From Symbiodinium natans (lineage: Eukaryota; Sar; Dinophyceae; Suessiales; Symbiodiniaceae), in assembly GCA_905221605.1 (NCBI GenBank), contig CAJNDS010000014.1, forward strand, positions 222,501 to 286,500: DNA of 64,000 bases, given 5' to 3'. Of the stretch, positions 1 through 12,600 are shown piece after piece (within the stretch, counting starts at the first letter, position 1; each line of letters starts with the position of its first letter). A program made the translations under genes and the position numbers. The notes under the pieces were generated by a model that did no database searches, was not told where the DNA came from, and saw only the letters and a list, made by a program, of their open reading frames with translations.

Positions 1-77
1 AAACACTACGTTCTTATTCCCTTGGGTTTATATAAATAAAAACAATCCTAGGTTACTCTTTAATTACTCCCTTGGTT

Positions 78-111
<34 letters not shown>

Positions 112-320
112 AGCAATTCCTCAGGGGGCTTTTTCAAACGGCTGGAACTCGGCGGCTGTGCAAGCCGAGCTCCGTAGCAAAAGAGACCCCGCCGATTGGG
201 CAATCGGCGGCTATAGCAGCTGCGTGTGCAGACGTGCAGCGCTCGAGCCTCAGTTGCTAGGGTTTAGGGTTTAGGGTTCAGGGTTTAGGGTTTAGGGTTT
301 AGGGTTTAGGGCTACGAGAC

Positions 321-426
321 CCAGGAGAAACCTAGGAATCGAAAGGGTACCCTTTTTGGTTTGAAGGGGTTCAGAAGGGAACCTAAACCCTAAAAAAAGG
401 AAATCAGGGCCTACTCTGGGTCCTAG
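321..426. mobile_element. Family B-type palindromic element
   Basis: CCCAGGAGAAACCTAGG ... CCTACTCTGGGTCCTAGG. Confidence 0.7.
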
Positions 427-1307
427 GTTCTGATGCACTAGATGACCCCGCAACACTTGGGTTTCAGGCTGACGCTGCAGGCGTAGGGAGCACAGGAACC
501 CTGCGAACACACTTTGGACACTCCCTGCCCCAAGTCCCACAGTTTCGACCTTCCCTGTATTCAGAATTCTTGCGCATCCGCTGCCCAGCAGCCAGAGCGT
601 TCACGGGCGACATGGTCCCGTTGCTCCAGCCGAACGGTGTGAATTAACGAAGGGCGTGCCTTGCGGAGGGCTTCGGATTTGGGCGCAAGGGTTAGAAGGA
701 TTCAAGACATGCAAGTCAGGCTCAGGATTTCCAGAGTTGCAGAGATGCAGGTTCAGAATGCATTCGTTCTTGCATGGCACCTCTCCATATAAAGGGCCCA
801 TGTAGCCACCCTTAGATTGGTTTACAGTGTAGCGCATCATCTTTCCTGCTCCTTCATGCCCTCGACCTGCAGCCCTGCTTAGCAACCAAGCACGTCACCG
901 CCCCCCACCCCCCTTCCACCAGCCTCCATGGCAGCCCTGGCTATGCGATAACTGCCTTTGGAAGGAGATGTGTGGAGGGTGTTACGCCAGGTTTGAGGTC
1001 CACTTTCAGTTTGTAAAGTTGACCTAAGCCCTAGACCCGACACGAAACCCTCCGCCAGAGACTTCGATTCTAAGGCCCCCGGTAAGTAGAAGGGATGATT
1101 GCCCGAGCTGTTCGGGTGTGTTTTGCTAGCATAGGAGCTTGTGGTACCTTTTGGCCTACCTAACAAGGTTCCCCACCATCAAGTCGGCCCTAAACCCCAA
1201 ATCCTAAACCCTCAGCCCTAGAAACCCCCCAACCCTAATCATCCAGTCAGCTTCGTAGCGAAACCCGACTCCCCTGCTTCCAACCCCACCACCAAAAAAC
1301 ACGCACA

Positions 1308-1324
1308 TATATATATATATATAT

Positions 1325-1366
<42 letters not shown>

Positions 1367-1480
1367 CTAACATGTAATGTAATGCAATGTGATGTGATGT
1401 AGTGTAATGTAATGTGATGCGATGTACTGTATTGTGATGCGATGTAATGTAATGCAATGTAATGTGATGTAATGCAATGT
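1308..1480. repeat. (TA)n then TAATG pentamer-like microsatellite
   Basis: TA tract to 1365, then TAATGTGATG-type repeats. Confidence 0.95.
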
Positions 1481-1675
1481 ATGACACAATCAGAACATAG
1501 CTAGTAACAATGGTGTGTATGCAACAAGCAGAACTTGACCAGCCACACTACTAGCAAATAAGAATTCGTCTGAAAACAACGACAAGAATGACAATGCGAC
1601 TAAAGTGCGACTTCAAAGCAGTCGATCTAAGTGTCGTTTAGCGTTTAGCGACTAAAGCCCCGGGAGGTTCTTGTA

Positions 1676-1787
1676 GTATATATTTATAGAGACCCTAAAG
1701 GAATATATTTTTATAGAGACCCTAAAGGAATATATCTTTATAGAGACCCTAAAGGAATACCATTCGTAATTCTTCCGACCCCAATAT
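1676..1787. mobile_element. Family C element with internal triplication
   Basis: TTTATAGAGACCCTAAAGGA occurs three times in tandem (about 34-bp unit) before the family C end ATTCTTCCGACCCCAATATA. Confidence 0.65.
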
Positions 1788-2967
1788 ATATCGCTTCATC
1801 ATTAGGGCTCAGAATTCGCCAAGACTCCCGGGCAAGCAGCCTTTCTCAACCCTAGGCTTCCGCTTAAAAAACCCTCTGGATAGGATTATTAGGTTTGGGG
1901 TTTAGGGTTTAGGGTTTAGGGTTTAGGGTTTAGGGTTTAGGGTTTAGGGTTTAGGGTTTAGGGTTTAGGGGGACCCTTGGGGATATCGACCCTCTGAATA
2001 AGGTCCCTGTTTAAGAGAGCCAGAAGAGGGTTCAGAAGGGTTCCCTTCTAAGGGTCCCCTTTATCGTACCTAGGACCCTCTACCTTCAACTTGCGAAGGA
2101 ATCCCAAACCCGCAACCCAACCCTCAACCCTCAAATCCATAAACCTCTCAAAAGCCCAGATTAGGTTCACAGAGGCAGCCTCTTCTCAATAGGAAAATCC
2201 GTGCCCCGATACGAAGTAGGTCTTATGAAGGCTATTTCTGTTGTGGAGGCCTTGTAGCCTTACACCCCGAACCCTCAACCCAAATCCTACATCCCATAAG
2301 CCCTAGCAAGCACATAAGAAGTATGCAAAACCTGCAAAGCCTCCAAACCCTACTGAGTCAACCAGCGGCCTGTGCTTTACAGCTCCCACTTCTCAAACGT
2401 GGGGGAAGTGGAGGCCGCTGAACGCGTCTTTGCCTCACAGCTGCTTAGGGTTTAGGCTTTAGGGTGGCACAACCCAACACCCTAAACCTCACGCACTCCG
2501 CCCTTTCAGGGGTTTGGAGTTTAGGGTTTAGGGTATCAAGCTCTGAAAATCAGGGTCTCGCAGCAAGCTTTGCAGCCTAGGATGACCAAAAATCAAACCT
2601 TCGGCTGAAAACTTCAGGCGGATTCAGGTTTTTTGTATTTTTACCGGGGGGGGTTTCAGTTTCAGGGGTGTTGAAATTTAGCCACAAGCCCCACAGCCGC
2701 AACCCCAACTCAGTTCCTCGTCCTCCGTCCACCCCTAACAACACGACCCAACCCTATTAAACCCTAAGCCCTAAGCCCTGCACCCTAAACCCCAAAACCC
2801 TAAACCCCAACATCCTAAACCCTAAACCCTAAACCCTAAACCCTAAAACCCTAAACCCAGTCCAGCCTTGGACTGCATGAAGCTTGGACCCAAAAACCTG
2901 CTGCGGCGGCCGCCCCGTTTCTTGGCCGCGGCTTGGGCGAAGGCGGCCTCTGGCTGGCCTCGGTTGG

Positions 2968-3125
2968 GTTTAGGGTTTAGGGTTTAGGGTTTCAGGTTTA
3001 GGGTTTAGGGTTTAGGGTTTAGGGTTTAGGGTTTAGGGTTTAGGGTTTAGGGTCTAGGGTCTAGGGTCTAGGGTTTAGGGTTTAGGGTTCAGGGTTCAGG
3101 TTTTAGGGTTCAGGGTTCAGGGTGG
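2968..3125 (+). repeat. TTTAGGG array, degenerating
   Basis: Perfect units then TCTAGGG and TTCAGGG variants. Confidence 0.95.
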
Positions 3126-3537
3126 GCTTGAGGCGTTAGGGTTTAGGTTTAGGTTTCAGGTGGGATTTGGGGTTTGAGGTGTAGGGCTTCGTGGGCCAAA
3201 CTGAGCCGAACCGGTACATGGTTTAGAACCTTGCTGCGAAGGGGACATAGGATAGCGACCAGCACGGCTCAGCTGAACACAATGGGCACATGTTCGGTAC
3301 CCTAAGCGCCAAGGAAACCGAAAATGCCTCAATGCTTGGCTGGGTTGTGCTTTAAACCTTTTCAACATGTTTCCTCTGGTTTGCAAAGGTTCCGTCGTAC
3401 ATAATTGTAAGAATTGGAGACTAAGAATGCATGTACATGTATAATATGTATATATGTGTGTGTAGACATATGGATGTATTATGTGTATATATAAATATGT
3501 ATATGTATGTATGTGTATAGAAAATAAAATTATTTAT

Positions 3538-3656
3538 TCATCCACCACGCACAACCCAGTTGACATCCGGAGGGCATTGAGAATACCACTCGTTGTCGAC
3601 GACGCAGCGGTGGCCCTCCACGCAGCAAGTGGGGCCGGCATGGTTGCGCCCACCGC
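3538..3656 (-). CDS. PAN/CBM1 gene last exon: CBM1 and stop
   Basis: Encodes [19 protein letters not shown] then [12 protein letters not shown] and a short tail to TGA. The Cys pattern and the aromatic W/Y face match fungal-type CBM1. An AATAAA hexamer follows immediately (may be chance). The plus-strand frame over this exon is a shadow. Confidence 0.9.
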
Positions 3657-6600
3657 CTTGGGTGCAAGTAGTCGAAAACGCCATGACAACTATCCTCCAC
3701 TATGCTGTGCATACTTTTCAAGGCCCTGTGTAAACTTTCTGGGAAAGCGGGGGGAGGGGGGGAGGGGCGGGGCGGGGTCTAGGTTGCGGGGTCGTGCAAG
3801 TAAACACCAAACAATGAACCCCTAGAGATTTAAGCTCTCAAAACCTCACGCCCCAAACCTGCTGCAAAGTTGCACTGTTGCCAGGCGCTGGCGCATGAAG
3901 TGGGCGCTGTTGTTGCCGGTGCCGTCGTGGTGGCCACCGTGGTGGTGGCCTCTGTCGTGGTGGCCGTCGTCGTGGTGGTTGCAGTGCCTTCGTGGCTCGA
4001 GAGCTTGGGGTTTTCTAGCATCTCCATCAGGTTGGAAGCACTAGACCCCCGACTCTCACTCTCTTAGGCCCTACCACCACCCCACTTAGAACCACGGAAT
4101 AAAAGACACAATCCCCAAGAGGCACTACAACCACACAATCCCAAGTTGCCACACCTACAAGTCGAACACAAAGCCCGGCAAAGCAAGCCATACGCCCTAA
4201 ATCCTCAACCCTAAAGCCCAGGAACCCAAAACCCTGAAGCCCTAAACCCCAAACCCCTATTACCCTAAGACCTTTGAACCCTCAAACCCTAACACCCTAC
4301 AGCCCTAAAGCCCCAAACCCCAAAACCCTAACACCTTTAAACCCTAGAACCCTAAAACCCTAAGACCTTTAAACCCTAGAACCGTAAATCCTGAAGACCT
4401 TTAAACCCTTGAACTAAGACCTTCAAACCCTAGAAGGCTCAAAACTCTAAGACCTTTAAACCCTAGAACCCTCAAACCCCAGGACCTTTAAACCGTAGAA
4501 CTAGAACCCTAGAACCCTAGAACCCCAGAACCCCAGAACCCCAGAACCCTGTAAACTTGAACCCTACAACCCGAGAACCCCAAAACCCTCGAAAACCCTC
4601 GAAAACCCTCGAAAACCCTCGAAAACCCTAAAGCCTCTAAACTTTTTAGCGGCGCAAGGGACTAGGTGACTGGGTGCTGCTGGCCGGACTCTGGTAGCTG
4701 AGGCATGTGAAGCCTGGTCGAGCACCCTAAGCCCTAAACCCTAAACCCTAAACCCCAAATCTTAATTTAGGGTTTGGGGGTTCAGGTTCTAGGGACTCGG
4801 GTTGTTGGGTTCGGGTTTTTGTTTTGGAGGTTTGGTTTTCTTTGGGGGGGGGGGGGGGTTCGAGGTTTCGGGGGTTTGGGGTTCGGGGGTTAGTGGTTAG
4901 GTGTTTCGGAGTTCGGCTTCGAAAACGACTCATGTTTTGTGACGATTTCTAGAGCGGATAGACACGATCCAGTCGGCTCGTGTCTGGGAAGAGGCATTGA
5001 GACCACATTCTGTTTGTCAGGGATTTGGGCTGCAGGAACCCTGAAACCTTACAGCCCCTTCCCCGAAACAAATAGCAACGCCAATCACCCAAAACACCCT
5101 AGCATAGGGGCTTTGATGAATAAGAATGGGGTTTGGGGGAGTTATTATAGTATAATTACCAAGACACCATAGGGGAATACCATTAGCCATTATTCCGACC
5201 CTTATATTAGGGGCCAGTTTTGCTTCTTTCTTGGCAGGGCCTAAACCCTAAACCCTAAACCCTAAACCCTAAACCCTAAACCCTAAACCCTAAACCCTAA
5301 ACCCTAAACCCTAAACCCTAAACCCTAAACCGGGCGCCTGACAGCGGGATGGAGGCGCCAATGCCCTGGGGCCTCGTCCACACCTCGCAGCGGCCGATTT
5401 TGAACCTCGGGGGAAGGGCGGGTTCAGGGTTTAGGGTTTAGGGTTTAGGGTTTAGGGTTTAGGGTTTAGGGTTTAGGGTTTAGGGTTTAGGGTTGAGGGT
5501 TGAGGGTTGAGGGTTGAGGGTTTAGGATTTAGGGCATGGTGGTTGAGCTTCGGGAGCCTTTCCTTGAAAACATATCTTTCAATAGTTCTTTAGCGTATAT
5601 ACAAGCATGGGGCTACCCGAAGCCCTAAACCCTAATCCCCAAACCCCAAACCCCAAACCCTAAACCCTAAACCCTAAACCCTAACCCGAAATTAAACCCA
5701 AACTCCGGGCACCTTGCGTTCAACTGAAGGCTCGATCCTACTTGGGGCCTGAAGGAACCCTAAAAGGGTTTCTATGGTCCACATACCTTCAGAGTGGTGA
5801 TGTATATACATGTATACCCTAAACCCTAAACCCTAAACCCTAAACCCTAAACCTTGAACCCTAAACCCCGAACCCTAAACCCTAAACCCTAAGCTCTACC
5901 GAAACTTAGGGCTCATTTGTGGTCCCAAGGCAAGCAGTTTCCGTGATGGGTCACAGGACTCCCAGAGCCTCGCGCACACGCAGGTATCTAGAGTTTAGAG
6001 TGTAGGTTTAGGGTATGGGGTTTAGGGTTTAGGGTTTAGGGTTTAGGGTTTAGGGTTTAGGGTTTAGGGTTTAGGGTTTAGGGTTTAGGGCTAGGAGTTT
6101 CTTTAACGCACAACCTGGAGGGAAGACCCAGAACCTCGTGGAGACCTGAAGACTCGTACTCGGGCCAGGATGCTCCACTCCCTTGCAGCCTGTCATGGCC
6201 TGGCACTGCGCCTGGGCCAGGCTGCATAGCTAGGGTTTAGGGTTTAGGGTTTAGGGTTTAGGGTTTAGGGTTTCGGGTTTCGGGTTTAGGGTTTAGGGTT
6301 TAGGGTTTAGGGCACCATTGTAGCTGAAGAGTGGGCATGTAAGGAGGCCGGTACCAATCCCCTAATGCCGATACAGCCCCAAACACTAAGCTGCCCCAAA
6401 CAACTTTCAAATCAACTAGGTACCTACACTGAGCTTTTTGTGGTTCAGAGCACCCCCGCCCCCCACCCTAATTAGACACTTGGACGCATGTCTCAACCCC
6501 TTGATCTCCTGGAGTCCTTAACAAACATGGGGGTTTCCGAAAAAAGGGGTACCTTCTGGTGGGGTCCCTCTAAGGGGATTCTATTTGCAAGGGGGTACGC

Positions 6601-9600
6601 CTATTTTGGGAAATGCTGACATAACTAGCTGTCTTGCCCTTCCCTTTCAACATCCTTGCCCCAGGGGTTTAGCGTTTAGGGCTCAGCGCTGAGAGTTTAG
6701 GCTCCATTCGAGGTCCTAGGCCCTTGGGGCCCTTGAGGGTTTAGAGTGCGGCATATGAAAAGAGACAACCTTGGGGGGCTAGGGCTACTTGCGGTTTACA
6801 AGGTTGGGTTCAGGGTTAGGGTGTTTAGGGTTTAGGGTTTAGGGTTTAGGGTTTAGGGTTTAGGGTTTAGGGTTTAGGGTTTAGGGTTTAGGGTTTAGGG
6901 GGGATTCGGGCAGCTTGCTGGCAAGCTTCTTTGCAAGCGTCCAGGCTGACGAGGCCGGCTACGACGGTGTAGTAGTCTGGCACCAGCGCGACGCGCATTT
7001 TTTCGGAGCTTGGGGCAGGGGTTTTTACAGACAGACAGACAGACAGACATACATACATACAGACATACATACATGCATGCATGCATGCATACATACACAC
7101 ATATATGCATATATATATATATAGTTGCCTCCTTAGGGATTGATTAGGGAAGGCTACTAAAGACAGGCAACTTTGAAAGCAAAACCAGCTGTTGTTCAAG
7201 GCCCTAAGCCAGCCTCTTTTGGTGTCACTGCTTTTGTGTCTGAGGTCTGTGGCGTAGCATCCCCACTCCGTGAGAACGAAGCTTTGGGGCTTGGTAGCCC
7301 TGGAACCATATTCATATTTTTGGGGTTATTGTAAAGGGAACCTAGAACCAACAAAAAGGCAAAAGGGCACCACTGGGGCCTAATGGCCAACAACTCAATT
7401 CCGACGCAAGGAACTCGATAATGCTCTTCTCTTCCAACCCCACCAAGAAGCCCGAAGCTCTAGAGCCCTAAGTCCCAAACCCCAAACCCTAAACCCCAAA
7501 CCCTAAACCCCAAACCCTAAACCCTAAACCCCAAACCCTAAACCCTAAACCCCAAACCCTAAACCCCAAACCCTAAACCCCAAACCCGGAACCCCCAAAC
7601 ACCAAACCCAAAAGGCCCTGAACCCCACTGCCCCCGGAATGGCCTGGGGAGTTGTCAACACGAGAGGCACCACGGCAGGCGCGACCATCGCCGCCGTCCA
7701 CGGGCAGCCAGGTGCCTGGTGAATGGTTTAGGGTTAGGGGTTAGGGGTTAGGGGTTAGGGGTTAGGGTTTAGGGTTTAGGGTTTAGGGTTTAGGGTTTAG
7801 GGTTTAGGGTTTCGGGTTTAGGGCTTTAGGGGTCTGAGGGTTTATGGTTCTCGGGTTTTAGGGTTTAGGGTTTTAGGGTTGTCATAGGGTTTTATGGTTT
7901 TAGGGGTTTAGGAGTTTTAGGGTTCAGAGTTTTAAGCTTTAAGGTTTCAGGTTTGAAGGGGCGCCAGAAGCCTACTTGAAGGTAGGGTCCAAAGAGCCCA
8001 TTTGTACCTGTAGATACTTAGACCCCACAAAGGGTCATATAGAGTACATACTTGATGGACCCACGGGTAATCTGAGGTACCCGAGGACAATCTGGGGTTT
8101 TGGAGTTCGGGTGTTTGTAGTGCGTTAGGCAAGAACTTGGCTGCACTCAGGAGGGTAGCTATAAACTAAACTTTTAGCTGCCTGAGTAAGAAACCCAATA
8201 AACCCAAAAAGGGTAAGGATCTAAAGTTACGGTAAAGTACCACAAAGAGAAGGTCGGCGTCTTGTGTGTGAAGTTGCTGCTCAAGTGCTTAGCCGCCTCT
8301 TCTTGCCTCTAGCCAACCCTCGAGCCCCACAACCAGAACCACGATTCGAAAAAAACTAGGGTTTGGGGGTTAGGGTTTAGGGTTTAGGGTTTAGGGTTTA
8401 GGGTTTAGGGTTTAGGGTTTAGGGTTTAGGGCTAAGCAGGGCTTGTCAAGGACCGCTTCAGTACACTCCTTCCGTGGTCCCTATGCATCCTCAGCCTCAG
8501 GATCCGTAGCTTGCTACAAAGAACGTGCGCTCCGACAGGGGAAGGGGTGTAGGTGCGTTGATATATGGGCCCCTGAAACCACAGCCCTAAAACAAGTTGC
8601 AAAGCTGCCCTAAACCCTAAACCCTAAACCCTAAACCCTAAACCCTAAACCCTAAGCGCCCCCCCAAACAAGGCCGGGTTGCCCGCCGCGGGCGTTGTCG
8701 TTGACACCAGGGGGCCATCCTTGGAACCGGGGGGTTTAGGGTTTAGGGTTTAGGGTTTAGGGTTTAGGGTTAGGGTTTAGGGTTTAGGGTTTAGGGTTTA
8801 GGGTTTAGGGTTTCAGGGTTTCAGGGTTTCAGGGTTTAGGGTTTAGGGTTTCAGGGTTTCAGGGTTTCAGGGTTTCAGGGTTTCAGGGTTTCAGGGTTTC
8901 AGGGTTTCAGGGTTTCAGGGTTTCAGGGTTTCAGGTTTTCAGGGTTTCAGGGTTTCAGGGTTTCAGGGTTTCAGGGTTTCAGGGTTTCAGGGTTTCAGGG
9001 TTTCAGGGTTTCAGGGTTTCAGGGTTCAGGGTTTCAGGGTTTCAGGGTTTCAGGGTTTGAGGGTTTGAGGGTTTGAGAGTTTGAGGGTTTCAGGGTTTCA
9101 GGGTTTGAGGTTTCAGGGTTTCAGGGTTTGAGGGTTTGAGAGTTTGAAGGTTTCAGGGTTTCAGGGTTTCAGGGTTTCAGGAGGGTTTCAGGAGGGTTTC
9201 AGAGGGTTTCAGGGGGGTTTCAGGGTTTCAGGAGGGTTTCAGGAGGGTTGCAGGAGGGTTTTAGGAGGGTCACACGCTAAGCCCGAAACGTGCATCATTG
9301 AATCCCTTCAGCCACCGATGAACCCCAAAACCCTGAACCCCTCAAATCTTTTGAGCTCCTTGACAGCAACCCAGACGACTCTTCTCAGCTCAGGGTACAT
9401 AGCGCATGCAGGTGAAGCCGGCCAAGGGAATGGAGGCCTGGCTGGCGCAGAGAAACACCCTATAGCACCTGGGTTTGCTGTTTAGGGGGTTTAGGGTTTA
9501 GGGTTTAGGGTTTAGGGTTTAGGGTTTAGGGTTTAGGGTTTAGGGTTTAGGGTTTAGGGTTTAGGGTTTAGGGTTTAGGTTTACTGTTTAGGGTTTAGGT

Positions 9601-12600
9601 TCAGTGTCGAGTTCGCGTTCATGGTGTTTTTGTCAGGGCCACCCGCGTTCTGGGAAGGCGCGAGCGTTGGCGCCGGCTCGAGACTGGGACTCCAGTTTAG
9701 GGTTTAGGGTTTAGGGTTTAGGGTTTAGGGTTTAGGGTTTAGGGTTTAGGGTTTAGGGTTTAGGGTTTTCGGCTTGGCTATAGCTTCATAGCGCGCATGG
9801 GGTCTCGGTGCGGGGCGGTCAGGCTGCATGTTAGCCTCAAATCGTAGCCACGATACAGGACCTAGGAGTATCCTATCCGGAGAGGCTGGGCTTTGGGTTA
9901 CTTAGTAGTCCAGTAACCATATGATGATAAGGGCACCCTTTCTTTGGCTGGTTACTTCATAAGGGAACCAGAACAAAATACAAAGGGATAAGAGCACCAC
10001 TGGGCTACCAAGCGTTAGATAAAAAAGATCTAGTCTGGTATGACGTGACGCAGGTGAACAAGGGCTGGGAGGTGCCTGTCGGAACGCAGCCTTTCCGCAA
10101 CGTGGCCTGACCCTTGGGGGTTTTCTCAACCTTGATCCATAGACAAGGCCCGCAGGCACACACGCAACAGCAGCCGCAGTCAACCGCATCTCTGTTAAAC
10201 AATAAATCTTCAACCCTGGCCCTATGCCCCTATTAACCTCCGAAGAGACATGAACCTTAAACCCTAAACCCTAAACCCCAAACCCTAAACCCTAACAAGC
10301 CGAACACCCTAAATCTTCAACCCTATCAGGTCCCGTGAGCCCCCAACAACCCCAAAGCATATGGTCGCCTGGATACCCATCGGCCGCACCCAGACCTGCG
10401 AAGAGAGCGATTCCCGGCCCTGGGGTTTAGGGTTTCGGGTTTAGGTTTAGGGTTTAGGGTTTAGGGTTCGTTTAGATTGGGTTTTACGAGGGCTTAGAGG
10501 CTTTGCGGCTGAGGTCTTCAGGGTTGAGGGTTTGGAGTTTAGAGGCATCATAGGGCTTACATGGGTTTAGGGTGTGTAGGGGCTCGGGGTTAAGGGGTTC
10601 AAGGTTAGTTTGGGCTTACAGGGCTTTTGGTGTTTATGGGGCCGATCGGGTTTGTAGGTTTTCGGGGTTACAAGGTTGTTTGGGCTTTTCGGGATTTACA
10701 GCTGTTGAGCTCCTGAAGCCATTCAAGTTTTTTGAACCCAAGAAACCATAAAACCTACAAGTAGGGTCGAGGGTTCAGGGATAAGGGCTTAGGGTTTAGG
10801 GTTACGGTTTTAGGGGAATTGGTTCAGGGCCGAGACAGGGCTTGTGGGCTTGACATGGCTTAGGACGCTTCAGGGTTTTTAGCAGTTGTTAGCTAGGCTG
10901 CCCAGTAACCTCGGCTTACAAAGGGTGCCCTTTTTTGCCTAAAAGGGTTTATAAGGGAACCTAAACCCCCAAAAAGGGAATAAGGGTACTACTGGGCATC
11001 CTAGTTCGCCTTACTTTTCAGGGCAGGGCTCGGTCATTTGGGGCTCGGATTGAGGGCGCCTGGGTGTAGGGTTCGGGGTTTAGGGTTTAGGGAGCTTCCC
11101 ACCTGAGCAGGAAGACGAGTCACAAACCAAGAGCTCAGCAGTCCCCCTAACAGCCTAAACCCTAAACCCTAAACCCGAAACCCAAGAAGCCTTCCGAGCC
11201 TTTTGGGGCTTTTTGGGCCCTGATGCATCCGGGATTTAGGGGGGTTTAGGGTTTTTTAGGGTTTTTGGGTTTTGGGGTTTAGGGTTTAGGGTTTTTAGGG
11301 GTTTTTAAGGGTTTCTTTTAGGCTAGGTGTTTTTAGGGTTTGTTACGTTCTTTTAGGGTTTTTTAGGGTTTTAGGTTTTAGGGGCTTGGTTTGTAGGGGC
11401 TTTCTGGGCTGGCCAAGCTCAAGCGCATGGTGGCTCCTTCTTTATGGGGGGGGGGGGGGGCCCACTGAACCCCGTTGTCCTCCTAAACCCTAAACCCTAA
11501 ACCCTAAACCCTAAACCCTAAACCCTAAACCCTAAGCCCTAAACCCTAAACCCTAACCAAACCCTCCTTGGGGTCTCTAGGGGAGGTGCATGCATGGACT
11601 CCTGCTTGCGGACTTTGCTGGTGGCAAATCCCAAATCATGGCCAGGCTCATGGCAAAATCAAAAATAGCCCGGGATGCTCCCCCCTTATACTCGCTTTCC
11701 TTCACCAACTATGGTAATCCCGTATAAGGAGGAACAGCCCAAATAACAGCAGCAGACCCTAAACCCTGTTAGGGACTGTTAGTGTATAAGGGGGAACAGC
11801 CCAAATAGCAGCAGCAGTTCTCGTGCAAAGAACTTGGGCAGAATCTAGGGTCCAGGAAACCGGAAAGCTGGGAAGCCAATACCGCAAAGAAGCCCACGAG
11901 CAGCTCCGCCAGAAGAAGCAAGGCGGACTTGGAGGTTCATGGGTAGTTATAAGTAGGGTTATAGGTATCCTAAAAAAGGCTATAAGTATAGTTGCCATAC
12001 TTAAAACCCTACTGATAACTACCCATGAGCCTCCAACCGGAAACAGCACCCCCTAAACCCTAAACCCTAAACCCGAATCCTTCGACAGAAGGCCTCCAAT
12101 ACCAGACCTTAACCAGCAAGTTGCCAGAAAAACTTTACCAACGCCACAAGCCCGGGCGAAATTCCTAAACCCTAAACCCTAAACCCTAAACCCTAAACCC
12201 TAAATTCCAAACTGCGCGCCTCGCATCGCTGGCGGGAGAACTCGATTCCGCGGCAGCCGGCCGTGGCAGCGCATCGCATCTGACAGTCCTCCCGTTCACA
12301 ATAGGGGTTGAGGGTTTAGGGTTTAGGGTTTAGGGTTTAGGGTTGCTCCTATCCACCTGATATGGGGGCCTTCATAATTAGAACAGGGTCTTGGGGGGTG
12401 AGTATACTATATTTATACAGGAACCATAAGGGAATACTATGAGTAATTCTGCCGACACCTATATTATGTTTACCCACGCCGCTAGAATCCAGCCATAGAG
12501 GAAGTTGAAATGGTTCTGCAAACTGGTACCCAAATTGGAACACCAGGGTTGGTCGGTTTCTTGCGATGTCAGTGCAGGTTCAGGGTCTTAGGGCGTTGTT

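Larger units (their letters stand above)
1..3537. other. 3' flank of the PAN/CBM1 gene, no supported gene
   Basis: Holds TTTAGGG arrays (259-309, 1893-1971, 2813-2852, 2968-3125), elements B and C, microsatellites and a small inverted repeat at 2370-2420. A GC-rich island at 2870-2965 could be an exon, but no link was found. Confidence 0.6.

Noticed and set aside
3481-3825. Plus-strand 114-aa frame
   Set aside because: Shadow of the CBM1 exon on the minus strand.
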